Positions 33,836-42,564 of a DNA stretch of 64,000 nucleotides are shown piece after piece. Made by a program: the position numbers and the translations under genes. Positions within the stretch are counted from its first letter, which is position 1. Each line of letters opens with the position of its first letter. Location of the stretch: contig NZ_CP036273.1 in the NCBI RefSeq assembly GCF_007747215.1, positions 372,001 to 436,000 on the forward strand, in the 5' to 3' direction. The notes under the pieces were generated by a model that did no database searches, was not told where the DNA came from, and was given only the letters and a program-made list of their open reading frames with translations. Source of the stretch: Urbifossiella limnaea (lineage in GTDB: Bacteria; Planctomycetota; Planctomycetia; Gemmatales; Gemmataceae).

Positions 33836-35152
33836 ATGGAGTCGCCACACAGGATGATACCCCGCTCCGATGGCGCAAGAGTCGGCCACGACTGCCCCGT
33901 ACACACCTACCTGCCCGAGAACCTCGACCTCTCGTTCATCGCGGCCGGCCGACGCGACGCGGCGGCCTACTTCGTCGGCCGGCTGTACCTCGGCCAGCAC
34001 GTCGCCGGCAGGGACCCGGACGAGTTCCAGGCGATGTACTCGCCCCTGCTCAAGGCTCAACTCGGCTCCGACTACCGCCGGGAGGTCATCGACCCCCTGC
34101 TCGAACACGGCGTCATCGAGGAGGACTCGTCGTACTCCACCGGCTGGAAGGGTCAGTGCGGGTACAGCAGGTCGTACCGGCTCGCCCCGGCGTACCGCCA
34201 GGCCCAGTTCCGGGTAGTCCCCTTCACCCACCACGAGTTCGTCAAGCGGCTCGCGTCCCCCCCGGCGGGCGGGACTACCCATGCCCACCTGTCCGCCCCC
34301 GTCCACCGCCACCTGGCGAGGTGGTTCGACCGGTTGAGTGTCGCCCCGAGCTACCCGGCCGACGTGCTCCCGCTACGGGCGTGGGCGGAAGGCCACCGGC
34401 GGTTCTGGCCGTGCCGCTACGGGCGGGTTCACTCCAACCTCACCAACCTCCGCCGGGAGTACCGCTACCACCTGACGCTGGACAGCGTGGGCGAGCCCCT
34501 CGTCGGGGTCGACGTCAAGACCTCCCAGCCACTCCTCCTCGGGCTCGCCGTGCTGAACTGGGTGAAGGTCTTGAGGAATGAGGACTTGAGGGACTACTCC
34601 AGGCAGATGGAGAGGGAATGGGCGGAGAGGGTGGGCGGAGAGGGAGGAATGGCGGTCGCAGACCGTATACCGTATCTTGCAGACTGTTCATCCGAATGTC
34701 TTAGCGACACCCGATGCTTCGTCGACGTCTGCCTGAAGGGTGACCTGTACTCCCGATTCGTCTCCCGGACCGGGCTGAGTCGGGACCAGGTGAAGAAGCG
34801 GTTCCTGGCCACCCTCTACGACCGGCCGCCCGGCGCCGGGGGCGTGGAGTCGGACGTGGTCACGGCGTTCCGTCAGGAATTCCCCGGGCTGTGGGTGGTG
34901 CTGGACGCCCTGAAGCGCGGCAACCACGCCCCGCTGCCGTGCTACATGCAGACGGTCGAGTCCTGGCTGGTCATCTGGCGGACGTGTGGGCGGCTCGCGG
35001 AGGAGCTGCCCGACGCCCCGCTGCTGACCATCCACGACTGTTTGGTGACGACCGAGCGGTACGTCGAGCCCGTCCGCCGCGCGCTTCTGGACGAGTTCGA
35101 CGCGGTCTGGGGGGTGCGTCCGCAGGCCGACCCGAAGGCCCTGGCCGCGTGA
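33836..35152 (+). CDS. Family-A-polymerase-like protein of mobile elements
   Basis: The 438-residue protein has an N-terminal winged-helix-like part (residues about 60-125) and a C-terminal region with three polymerase-like motifs: A, PLVGVDVKTSQPLLLGL (Asp226); B-like, LSRDQVKKRFLATLYD (Lys320-321); and C, LLTIHDCLVTT (His400-Asp401). GRVHSNLTNLRREYR precedes motif A. The same motif set occurs in uncharacterised proteins of Bacteroidetes mobile elements and resembles PolA palm motifs (D...; K..YG; HDE). A role in replicating the excised element is inferred. The start is ATG at 33836; ATG 33854 is possible. Confidence 0.6.
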   Translation: MESPHRMIPRSDGARVGHDCPVHTYLPENLDLSFIAAGRRDAAAYFVGRLYLGQHVAGRDPDEFQAMYSPLLKAQLGSDYRREVIDPLLEHGVIEEDSSYSTGWKGQCGYSRSYRLAPAYRQAQFRVVPFTHHEFVKRLASPPAGGTTHAHLSAPVHRHLARWFDRLSVAPSYPADVLPLRAWAEGHRRFWPCRYGRVHSNLTNLRREYRYHLTLDSVGEPLVGVDVKTSQPLLLGLAVLNWVKVLRNEDLRDYSRQMEREWAERVGGEGGMAVADRIPYLADCSSECLSDTRCFVDVCLKGDLYSRFVSRTGLSRDQVKKRFLATLYDRPPGAGGVESDVVTAFRQEFPGLWVVLDALKRGNHAPLPCYMQTVESWLVIWRTCGRLAEELPDAPLLTIHDCLVTTERYVEPVRRALLDEFDAVWGVRPQADPKALAA

Positions 35153-35293
35153 CGCCGCCTCGCCCGGCCCGCCGAAGCCCCGAGGCTCGGGGCGGCGGCT
35201 GGAGCGGAGGGGCGGACGAGGTGGGGAGGGCGCCACTGCACGCCCTCTCTTGCCTGACCTCGCCTTGCACGGCGTTCGAGACGCCTTTGCCGT

Positions 35294-36457
35294 CTAGGCC
35301 GCCTGCCTGTCGGTGTGGGTGAGCCACCGCCGCACCCGCTCCAGCTCGCCGGCCCAGTCGGCCGACAGCCGGACCGCCAGGAACCGGCCGTACATCAGGT
35401 CGAGCGTCTCCACCAGCTCCCGCAACTGGGACGCGCGCTCGTCCAGCTTCGCCCGGGCGTTGGTCACGTCCTCCGGCAGGTCCGGCATCTTGCACGACCC
35501 CACCGCCAGGGTCTCGGCGTGCAGGGTCAGTTCGTACTGCTGGTCGTGGCGGACCAGGGTCAGCCCCATCTTCCGGGGCAGCTTCCCGGCCTGGGCCGCC
35601 CGCCGGGCCTCGGGCAGACGGGTCGGGCCGTCGCTGGCAAGGGTCCCGGTCCCGGTCACCCCCCGCGGGCACTGGAGGGTGAGCGTCCGGGCCGGCATCA
35701 GCGTCACCTCGCTCCCGTCGGCCAATTGGACCGAGTCCGCGTCCCGGTCCGTGAGGAACCACAGCCACAGGAGGAACTCGTTGCCGAGGAAGTCGGGCGG
35801 CCCGCCCCCGGGCACCCAGGCGACCTCGTCCCCGGCCCCGGCCACGAACCCGGACGGGGCGTCGGCCGACCCCGTGAGCCCTAGCTGGGCCGCGAGCAGC
35901 TCGGCCCGGCGGCCGGCGGTGACCAATTCCAGCCCGGCCCCGAACGTCGAGCCGAACAGGTGGCTCAGGCGGTCCGCCAGGGACGACGAGGTGGCCCCGA
36001 ACAACACCTCATTCGAGAACCGGTCCCAGAGCACCTGGGAGCACTTCCGCTTCTTGTACCGCCCATCCCGGGCCTCGTGCTCCAGCCGCTCGCGGGCACT
36101 CTCCTTCGCCTCCTTCTTCTGCTTGGCCGAGGCGAGCCCGCTCGGGTTCTCGCGGGCGAGGGCGGCCAGGTCTGCCTCGTAGTACGCCTTGAGCAGGTCG
36201 CCGGGGAGCTTCTCCGAGTCCACCCGGAGGTCGAACGTCAGGCAGTCGTTGACGACGTTCTTTTCGAGGTCGAAGGCGACGTCGAGGACGGACTTCCCGG
36301 CCGCCCACCCGGCCTCTACCCCGTCCGCCGCGGCCACCGCCTGCTTGCCGGCGGCGTGCTCCCGGAGCTTATCCAGGTGCTCGTCGCCGAACGCCCGCGG
36401 GGCGTCGCCCTGGACGGCGAACCGGAGGAACGAGACCCGGCCGGTGAAGAACCCCAT
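35294..36457 (-). CDS. RdgC-like recombination-associated protein
   Basis: The 387-residue protein follows the RdgC pattern. The N-terminal GFFTGRVSFLRFAVQG is followed by HLDKLREHAAG. A charged helix (AYYEADLAALARENPSGLASAKQKKEAKESARERLEHEA) leads into a Lys-rich strand segment (YKKRKCSQVLWDRFSNEVLFGATSSSLADRLSHLFGSTFG), corresponding to the E. coli block around LLPRAFSRFSQT...LLRKSLG. RdgC forms a DNA-encircling ring that restrains RecA. The start is ATG at 36457. Carriage on an integrating element may protect it from recombination. The assignment rests on pattern, not alignment. Confidence 0.62.
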   Translation of the reverse strand: MGFFTGRVSFLRFAVQGDAPRAFGDEHLDKLREHAAGKQAVAAADGVEAGWAAGKSVLDVAFDLEKNVVNDCLTFDLRVDSEKLPGDLLKAYYEADLAALARENPSGLASAKQKKEAKESARERLEHEARDGRYKKRKCSQVLWDRFSNEVLFGATSSSLADRLSHLFGSTFGAGLELVTAGRRAELLAAQLGLTGSADAPSGFVAGAGDEVAWVPGGGPPDFLGNEFLLWLWFLTDRDADSVQLADGSEVTLMPARTLTLQCPRGVTGTGTLASDGPTRLPEARRAAQAGKLPRKMGLTLVRHDQQYELTLHAETLAVGSCKMPDLPEDVTNARAKLDERASQLRELVETLDLMYGRFLAVRLSADWAGELERVRRWLTHTDRQAA

Positions 36458-36912
36458 GCCCGCTGTCCTCGTGGTGGAACGCGCCGCCGTGCGGCCGTCC
36501 TCCATCGGCCGGGGGTGGTGGACGACTGTACCCTGCGGTTGTGCCGTGAAGGGGTCACTCGCCGGCCGCGCCGTCCCGACCGACACGACCGGTCGTCCTA
36601 GTTCCACCGGCACGGCCGGTTGAGACCGAGCGGGCCGGCCAACTCGTCAAGGGGGTTTGGGGAGTGACGAGGATGCCGGCCGCGGACGTCGCGGCGTGGC
36701 TCGCGGACCTAATGACGGCTGGGGAGGGCGCTTCTGCTACGGCCGCCCTAGCCTCGCCTGCGTGACACTGCCTCCTGGCTCGCCGCAGCACGCGAAGCGA
36801 GGCGCGAGGCTTGGAGTGAGCGAACCCCTGCCTGTACAGTAGTATCCATCAACCTGGGTGCGGGACTGGGGCGTCCCTGCACGAAGTCCGCGCAGTACTA
36901 CTTGAGGGCCCG
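36458..36912. other. Divergent intergenic region, no gene seen
   Basis: This gap separates the RdgC-like gene (minus) from the 36913 gene (plus) and should hold both promoters. A 78-codon Arg/Ala-rich minus frame at 36555-36791 is judged non-coding. Confidence 0.45.
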
Positions 36913-38112
36913 ATGGTGGACCTGAACGACCCACTGCGCCGGGCGATGGAGCTGGAGGGGCTGCATAAGAAGATGTTCAACCCCGCGCTCGCCTTGGAGG
37001 GCGGCATCCTCGCCCAGCTACGCGCCCAACCGAGCCTCATGGCGATGGTTGGGTCCCAGCTCGCCCTTCAGAAGGCCATCTTCCCTGACTTGAAGACGCT
37101 GCTGGTCCCGCTCCCGGGCGTGTCGCTCAGCGCGACCAGCACCATCGCCTCGATGCTTGATTCTGTGCGAGTTAACGCTACGGTTCGAGCATTACTTAGC
37201 GACGAAACCCAGAGGATGAGCTCCGCGTTCGACGCCGCGAGGCTCAGCGCCCTCGCTGATTGGAAGGCCATTTTCAGAGGCATCTCCGCGGTGGAGGCTG
37301 GCTTCGCCCTGCCGCTCCAGGCGCACTTGTCGGTGCTGTTCGAGCGCTCTGCTCTCGCGGACGGGGCCTTCTCACGGGTGAAGGAGGGCTCGCTCGGCTC
37401 CAGGCTGGGCCTTGCCGAACACGACCGTGCGGGGCTCACAGAGTCTCAGGGCGAGTTACAGGCGGGCTTTCGCTCCTACTTCGATGAGGTTGCCGCTTCT
37501 GACCTCGGGGTTCTGGAGCTTCCCGCCCAGCTCACCGAGCTCCCCGCCGCCGAGCTCGTGAACCAGGCCGCCCTGGTGGTCTCGACCTCCGAGACGGAGG
37601 AGGATGCTGAGGCTGTCCTGGTCGAACGGGCGGTGGCGGACGAACTGGCGGCGGAGACCACCGACTTGCTCACCGGTCTGGTGGCCGAACTAGACCCCGA
37701 ACTCGTGCAACTCCTGAAGGGCGCGCGGGAAGCGTTCGCGTCCCGCCACACCGACTACATTCGCCACTTCGTGACTTCCTACCGCGAGCTGTTCACCCAT
37801 CTTCTTCACGCGCTTGCGCCGGACGACGAGTTGAAAAAATGGACGAAGGACCCGAAGCACTACGACAGGAACAAGCCGACGCGGCGGGCGCGAGTGCAGT
37901 TCCTCACCCGCGACCTCAAGGACTCGTTCGGCGGGTTCTTGAACGCCGATGTCGACGCGGTCTTAGAGTTCATCGGGGTGTTTCAGAAGGGCACGCACGG
38001 CGTCAATCCGCAGTTCTCGGATGAGCAACTGCGGGACATGAAGAACCGGACCGAGGGGCTGTTCCGCTTCATGCTCGTCACGCACCGTGTCGCGGTGACG
38101 GGCAGGCTTTAA
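36913..38112 (+). CDS. Uncharacterised protein, possible pPIWI-associating-nuclease-like C-terminus
   Basis: The 399-residue protein has a helical N-terminal half without known motifs (QLRAQPSLMAMVGSQLALQKAIFPDLK). Its C-terminal ~150 residues read REAFASRHTDYIRHFVTSYRELFTHLLHALAPDDELKKW, then TRRARVQFLTRDLKDSFGGFLNADVDAVLEFIGVFQKGTHGVNPQFSDEQLRDMKNRTEGLFRFML. This resembles the predicted pPIWI-associating nuclease/AbiJ-related domains often found in defence loci. No catalytic set can be assigned with confidence. Codon use is less GC-biased than in the chromosome. The start is ATG at 36913. Confidence 0.5.
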   Translation: MVDLNDPLRRAMELEGLHKKMFNPALALEGGILAQLRAQPSLMAMVGSQLALQKAIFPDLKTLLVPLPGVSLSATSTIASMLDSVRVNATVRALLSDETQRMSSAFDAARLSALADWKAIFRGISAVEAGFALPLQAHLSVLFERSALADGAFSRVKEGSLGSRLGLAEHDRAGLTESQGELQAGFRSYFDEVAASDLGVLELPAQLTELPAAELVNQAALVVSTSETEEDAEAVLVERAVADELAAETTDLLTGLVAELDPELVQLLKGAREAFASRHTDYIRHFVTSYRELFTHLLHALAPDDELKKWTKDPKHYDRNKPTRRARVQFLTRDLKDSFGGFLNADVDAVLEFIGVFQKGTHGVNPQFSDEQLRDMKNRTEGLFRFMLVTHRVAVTGRL

Positions 38113-38210
38113 ACGGCAGGCCGCCCCGAGCCGTCTCGGCCGCGTCGCCGCCGCCGAGACTCGCACGGCTGGTCGTGCAGGTGATTGCCTGTCCTGCGGA
38201 AGGCGCTTCG

Positions 38211-38651
38211 TCAGTACGACTCGTGCGCGAGCTGCCAGCCGGCGTCGCCCTTCACCCAGACTCGGGTGTAGCCCACGTCGTTGAAGATGTGGGCGGACGG
38301 GCCGCCCCGCTGCCCTATGGTGACCGTCAACGAACCGGTCTCGACCGCGGTCGCCCCGTACAGCCTGACCCTCGCGGTCGTGAACGACAGGCCCGCGTGC
38401 TTCTGCCCCAGGCCGGTCCACAGGGCGACGGCCTCGGCGCGCGTCAGCTCGCGCTTGCCCTCGACTTCCCCGACCGGCACCCGGGCCCCGTGGTAATCCG
38501 GGCGGAGCAGGCGTTCCAGCCCGGCCCGGTCTTTGTCCTTGGCGGCCTTGGCGTAGAGCGCGGCCAGGTCGCGAACGTCCTTCCCGTCGTCGGCCCTGGC
38601 GGCGCCGGCAACCACCACGACGGCCACGGCGGCAAGCACGCAGGTCCGCAT
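38211..38651 (-). CDS. Secreted NTF2/SnoaL-like (DUF4440-type) protein
   Basis: The 146-residue protein has a cleavable signal peptide (RTCVLAAVAVVVVAGAARA) and an NTF2-like domain (DVRDLAALYAKAAKDKDRAGLERLLRPDYHG, LTRAEAVALWTGLG, RVRLYGATAVETGSLTV, GYTRVWVKGDAGWQLAHESY). Such proteins are cone-shaped binding or enzymatic scaffolds of unknown specificity. The ATG at 38651 with GAGGAG upstream is clear. It is an ordinary planctomycete exported protein and a passenger in the island. Confidence 0.78.
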   Translation of the reverse strand: MRTCVLAAVAVVVVAGAARADDGKDVRDLAALYAKAAKDKDRAGLERLLRPDYHGARVPVGEVEGKRELTRAEAVALWTGLGQKHAGLSFTTARVRLYGATAVETGSLTVTIGQRGGPSAHIFNDVGYTRVWVKGDAGWQLAHESY

Positions 38652-38788
38652 CTCGCACTCCTCGCCTCGGTGACGGCCCGGATGGTAACCATCCTCACAA
38701 CCCGAGGACAAGCCCGGCATCACCCTCGCCGCGTCGCCGCTGGACTCGTCGCGGCGGCGGTTCGGCGGGGACCTCGCCTGCGTCGTGT

Positions 38789-39325
38789 TCAGCACGACCG
38801 CAACCGTGCCACGATGCGCTCAAACTGCTCCTGAGTTAGCTCAAAGAGAGCGAAGATACGCTCGTTGATGGGCACTTCGTTCACCACGTTTACCACGACA
38901 CCATCCGGCTCGTAGTTCTGCCATGCGTCCACGTCAATCCGCACCGGGTAACTCGTCCCCTCCGGCGCTCGCCACGGACTCGTGTGATTCTCGTAGGCGA
39001 TGGCGTCGTCGAAGTACACAACTCCGCTCTCGTAGGCTTGGTACTGAGTGACGTAATCCTTGATTTTGTCAAGGACGCCAGGAGTGGTTGCCCGAAGCCT
39101 GGGGGCGATTACCTCGCCGTACGCGAAGAACGTGTTCGTCGGAAGATAGGCCACCAGCATGTGCCCTTCTCGGACCTCCCGGAGCCGCGAATAGTTCACA
39201 GCAATCCGGTTTCGCCTATTGCCAGTATCCCCTTCCGCGTACTGGTAGTGCATGAGCCAGAACATCCCGGCTATACCATGCCGGAGGCAATCTTCTTGCC
39301 CGAAGTTGGCGCACCAGTACTTCAT
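38789..39325 (-). CDS. PUA/EVE-like domain protein
   Basis: The 178-residue protein begins KYWCANFGQEDCLRHGI. It contains VREGHMLVAYLPTNTFFAYGEVIAPRL, then YPVRIDVDAWQNYEPDG and a C-terminal helix (FELTQEQFERIVARLRS). The order (aromatic YW start, "G-D/H-x-x-x-x-Y" strand, a "G-x-V" strand with Pro, and a "V-D-V" strand) is that of EVE/PUA-like folds which read modified bases. It is the last gene of a four-gene minus-strand cassette, 15 bases after the Nmad2-like gene. The assignment is structural intuition, not alignment. Confidence 0.5.
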   Translation of the reverse strand: MKYWCANFGQEDCLRHGIAGMFWLMHYQYAEGDTGNRRNRIAVNYSRLREVREGHMLVAYLPTNTFFAYGEVIAPRLRATTPGVLDKIKDYVTQYQAYESGVVYFDDAIAYENHTSPWRAPEGTSYPVRIDVDAWQNYEPDGVVVNVVNEVPINERIFALFELTQEQFERIVARLRSC

Positions 39326-39340
39326 GCTTGGACCTCGGTC

Positions 39341-40165
39341 TCAATGGACTGCAATCAGCCGCTGTAACAACACGTCCACGCTCTCCCAGCCCTGGTTCCT
39401 CGCGTGGTGCTCCAGGAACAGCGCCGGCGTCTGCCACAGGAAGGTGAACGCCGGGTCGGCGACGAGGTACGCAGCGTGTCGGCCGAACTGCGCGTTGCTG
39501 AACTCGATGTCCTTCTTCCAGTCGTCGGTCGCGGCCGTCCTGCGGTGGCTGTGTCCGACCATCGGCGGGTAGTAGGACGTGGACTTGCACGGGTTCGAGA
39601 AGGACGAAGTGAGCCTCGGCTCAAACATATCCCCTAGCCGATGCTGTCGAGTGGACTTCGCCCCCTGGAGAGCGGGAAGGGCAGTCCACATGCCGGCCGC
39701 CGTTGGGTAGCCTGCGCCGACCTGAGCCAGGTAGAACAACCAGGTCCGGTCGCACAGCCGGGGGCTGGTGAAACCGGCCAGCCAGCAGCCCTCCCAGTCG
39801 GCGGCGTGCTTCTCCGTGCGGATTTGGTGGGCGCAGGTGCAGAGCGTCAGGCAGCCGCCCTGGAAATTGGGTCCCGACCCGTAGTGCTCAAGACGCCCCT
39901 GGTCGTCCACGTAGACCGAAATCATCTTGTAGGACCGGACCTTCCCCGGCCGCCCCCCGATGCGGCTTTGCAACTCGGGCATGCGGAGGTCCATGTTGTC
40001 GAACAACACGCCTTCGGTCGGAAACGGCTGGACGGGCTCGGCGTCGTCAGGGCCGCACGCCCGGCGCTCCCCACAGACGACAGGTTCGGGCATCTTGGCC
40101 GGGGGGCAGCCCCGCTTGAATGGCTTAACCTTGACTGCCGTTCCGCCCATCAGGTGCCCCTTCAT
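39341..40165 (-). CDS. Nucleotide-modification-associated (Nmad2-like) protein
   Basis: The 274-residue protein has the core YKMISVYVDDQGRLEH, GSGPNFQGGCLTLCTCAHQIRTEK, GCWLAGFTSPRLCDRTWLFYLAQVGAG. This parallels the Nmad2-type pattern "G-x-A-P-N-x-x-x-G-x-L-T-L-A-x-C-x-x-x-I-R ... G-D-W-x-x-G ... Y-x-M-x-V". Two CXC/CXXC pairs occur near it (TLCTCAH). Nmad domains cluster with phage DNA-modification genes. The later part is SYYPPMVGHSHRRTAA, then ATDDWKKDIEFSNAQFGRHAAYLVADPAF. The start is ATG at 40165. It is third in the cassette. Confidence 0.55.
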   Translation of the reverse strand: MKGHLMGGTAVKVKPFKRGCPPAKMPEPVVCGERRACGPDDAEPVQPFPTEGVLFDNMDLRMPELQSRIGGRPGKVRSYKMISVYVDDQGRLEHYGSGPNFQGGCLTLCTCAHQIRTEKHAADWEGCWLAGFTSPRLCDRTWLFYLAQVGAGYPTAAGMWTALPALQGAKSTRQHRLGDMFEPRLTSSFSNPCKSTSYYPPMVGHSHRRTAATDDWKKDIEFSNAQFGRHAAYLVADPAFTFLWQTPALFLEHHARNQGWESVDVLLQRLIAVH

Positions 40166-40318
40166 GTGGGTGTTCCGACGATTGCTCTCCAAATTGAATC
40201 GTACCACACTCGCCCTCTTGCACAAAGCACTCGCCCACCCCGCCGAAGTGGAGGCGCTGCGGGGCTATGGGTCGGCGTGGCCGGGTTGCGGGCGCCGCAT
40301 CTATCGCAGGGGGGGCAA

Positions 40319-41152
40319 TCAGTTCTTGCAGAGCCCCATCTCCTTGGTCCGCAACTTCGCTTTCCAGAGGGCCTCCATCTTCAGCACATCGTCTGGCGTC
40401 GCGGCCGTCCCTGCCACCTCAAGGATGGCCACCTGGTAGTCGCTCGGGTCACGGCTTTTCAGGCCCACGTTGCCGCCGTGACCATTTTGGACGTAGTCCT
40501 GCCACCGGCCCCAGAACCCGTCTGCGCCGGACGCCGACCCGACGTACTGCTCCTGCGTCTTGGGGCACGTCAGCACGTAGACCCCCTTCACCGCACGGAG
40601 GGCCGCCACCCACCCGGTGTGGAGGCTGTCCAGCCCGGATAGGGGCCGGATGAAGTTCAGGTAACCGGGGAACGCGGGCTCGGTGAACGCCGCCCGGAGT
40701 TCGAGGACCACCTTGTCCTGGGTGTCCGCCCGCTGAATCCAGCTCAGGTAGCCGCCTCCCCAGGCTACGACAAGCCGGCCTGCGAGGTCCTTCAGGTGGT
40801 CGGTCAGAGTGAGGTCGTACCAGTGGCACGACCCGGCCTGGTCCACACCGTCCTTGTGGGGCATCGGCAGGTCCTGGTCCAGCACCTTCTTCCCAGCAAC
40901 ACTGTAGAGGCCGGCGAACAGGGTCTCGTCGGTCGGGGAGACGACGAACGCCGCCCAGTACGCCCCGGTCAGCCGCGGTTCGTTGTCGAGTGACTGGCTC
41001 GACTGGTAGCTGTGGAACTTTTCGGGGTGGTCCCGCCACAGCTCGTAGGGCGAACGCCCCTTGGCCGCGCTGCGGTCCTTGTGCCGGAGCAGTCGGACCT
41101 CGGCCAGGGACAGGCCCTCCTGCTTGAGGAGGGTGTTGAACATCAACGGCAT
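40319..41152 (-). CDS. GIY-YIG nuclease family protein
   Basis: The 277-residue protein's C-terminal domain shows the GIY-YIG order: GVYVLTCPKTQEQYVGSASGADGFWGRWQDYVQNGHGGNVGL, with the paired Tyr strands (VYVL / QYVGSA), the Arg helix (FWGRWQDY), DYQVAILEVAG, and the catalytic Glu helix (DDVLKMEALWKAKL). The N-terminal ~170 residues form a separate domain (LTGAYWAAFVVSPTDETLFAGLYSVAGKK, WYDLTLTDHLKDLAGRLVVAWGGGYLSWIQ) that looks EVE/PUA-like and may recognise DNA. The start is ATG at 41152. This is a plausible restriction effector. Confidence 0.72.
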   Translation of the reverse strand: MPLMFNTLLKQEGLSLAEVRLLRHKDRSAAKGRSPYELWRDHPEKFHSYQSSQSLDNEPRLTGAYWAAFVVSPTDETLFAGLYSVAGKKVLDQDLPMPHKDGVDQAGSCHWYDLTLTDHLKDLAGRLVVAWGGGYLSWIQRADTQDKVVLELRAAFTEPAFPGYLNFIRPLSGLDSLHTGWVAALRAVKGVYVLTCPKTQEQYVGSASGADGFWGRWQDYVQNGHGGNVGLKSRDPSDYQVAILEVAGTAATPDDVLKMEALWKAKLRTKEMGLCKN

Positions 41153-41207
41153 CCGAGAAGCCCTCGGGGCCAACGCGACAGGGTCTGCACGCCGTGTCGC
41201 CAGGTTA

Positions 41208-42338
41208 CTACGCTTCCAGCTCGTCGGCCGGGTCGTAGAACTCGGCGACGTCTTCCAAGAACTCCGGCTTTACGTGCTTGACCATGTCCTTGAGCAGGTC
41301 GAGCCGGGCGCACAGCTTCGAGTACGGCAGGAACCCGCAGATGCGGTGGAGCGGGGTCTTCCGGTACGCGAACGTCGGCCGCGGAATCTCCTTCTTGAAC
41401 TTCGTGTATCGCTCGTCCGGCCCGACCAGGTACAGCCGAATGTTGATGTTCGGCTGCATCGTGATGAGGTCCGACATCCGCAGCAGCCCCGAGTAGACGG
41501 CCGTCGTGTGCTCCACCTCGAACGCCGCCACGATGGCGTTCTCCTCGCTGAACCAGATGACGTCGATGTTCTCGACGATGCTGTTGGTCACGTCGTCGAA
41601 GTTCGTCGGGAGCGACCCCAGCAATCGAGGTACCGACCCGACCGCCGCCCCGTTCCATGTTTTTCCACGGTCGGACTTCGGCGCCCAGACCTTCAAGCCC
41701 ATCTGGGACCCAAGGTCGAGAAGCCGGTACTGAATCTCGGTGTGGGTCGGGCCGCCGGTCTGGAGCGGCGCGTCCGGCTCGGCATCGACCTCGGCGACCG
41801 GGACGCCGACGACCGCGTCGATTTCCTCGCCGCCCTGGCGGAGCTTGGTCTTGTACAGATTCGCGGACCGCAACAGCTTCTTTTTGTCGACCGGCCGGGA
41901 CACCGGCTTGGCCTTCGTGTCCTGGAGGACCTGGAGGATGCCGTCGCCGTCCGCGGGCTTGTACCGGGTGGGCGAGCTGCGGAGGAACCCCGACCACTGC
42001 TTGGCTGTCCCCCCGGCCGGGAAGAACGAGAGCTTCCCCTCGAACTGCTCCATCGGCACCCCGTGCTCGGGCGGCAGCATGACGAGCGGTTCGACGTCGA
42101 ACCGGACCGGGAACGACTCTTCCTTCCAAATCTTCTCGTCGCTCTTGTACCGCTTGCTGGTCGCCTTGAGGGCCCCGACCCACCGCTTCACCCCGACCAG
42201 GTAGCACAGGAAGACGTCGCCCGGCTCGATGGCCTGGGCGCGGGCCCACTGGTGCTCCCGGAACCCGGTCACCTTCGCCCCCGCCTTCCGGAACTCCTCC
42301 CAGGTCGTGCCGGTGAACAGGTCGAGCCAGTAGGTCAT
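41208..42338 (-). CDS. EVE-domain fused PD-(D/E)XK endonuclease
   Basis: The 376-residue protein has an N-terminal EVE domain: TYWLDLFTGTTWEEFRKAG, HQWARAQAIEPGDVFLCYLVGVKRWVGALKATS, then FPVRFDVEPLV. The C-terminal nuclease-like domain shows THTEIQYRLLDLGSQMGLKVW (Glu201), NSIVENIDVIWF (Asp259), AAFEVEHTTAVYSGLLRMSDL (Glu274-x-Glu276) and INIRLYLVGPDERY. This is the pattern of modification-dependent (type IV-like) restriction enzymes in which EVE recognises a modified base. The start is ATG at 42338; it is first gene of the cassette. Confidence 0.72.
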   Translation of the reverse strand: MTYWLDLFTGTTWEEFRKAGAKVTGFREHQWARAQAIEPGDVFLCYLVGVKRWVGALKATSKRYKSDEKIWKEESFPVRFDVEPLVMLPPEHGVPMEQFEGKLSFFPAGGTAKQWSGFLRSSPTRYKPADGDGILQVLQDTKAKPVSRPVDKKKLLRSANLYKTKLRQGGEEIDAVVGVPVAEVDAEPDAPLQTGGPTHTEIQYRLLDLGSQMGLKVWAPKSDRGKTWNGAAVGSVPRLLGSLPTNFDDVTNSIVENIDVIWFSEENAIVAAFEVEHTTAVYSGLLRMSDLITMQPNINIRLYLVGPDERYTKFKKEIPRPTFAYRKTPLHRICGFLPYSKLCARLDLLKDMVKHVKPEFLEDVAEFYDPADELEA

Positions 42339-42564
42339 GGGCGAGCCGCCGCGGCGTGAAGCAGAGGGTGTGTCAGAAGCGTATCAGGTGCGACGCGACC
42401 GACCGAGCAAAAAGTCGCCTGCTTGTTGAGGTACATAGCGACCGCCGATGGCGGACTCTCCACTGCCGCTGTCCTGCGCGATGTCCAAGAATCTGGAACG
42501 GGTCGGTGGGCTTGCCGGTGTAAATCCTGATAGACCGGAAGCCCACCCGCACCCCTACCGACCC

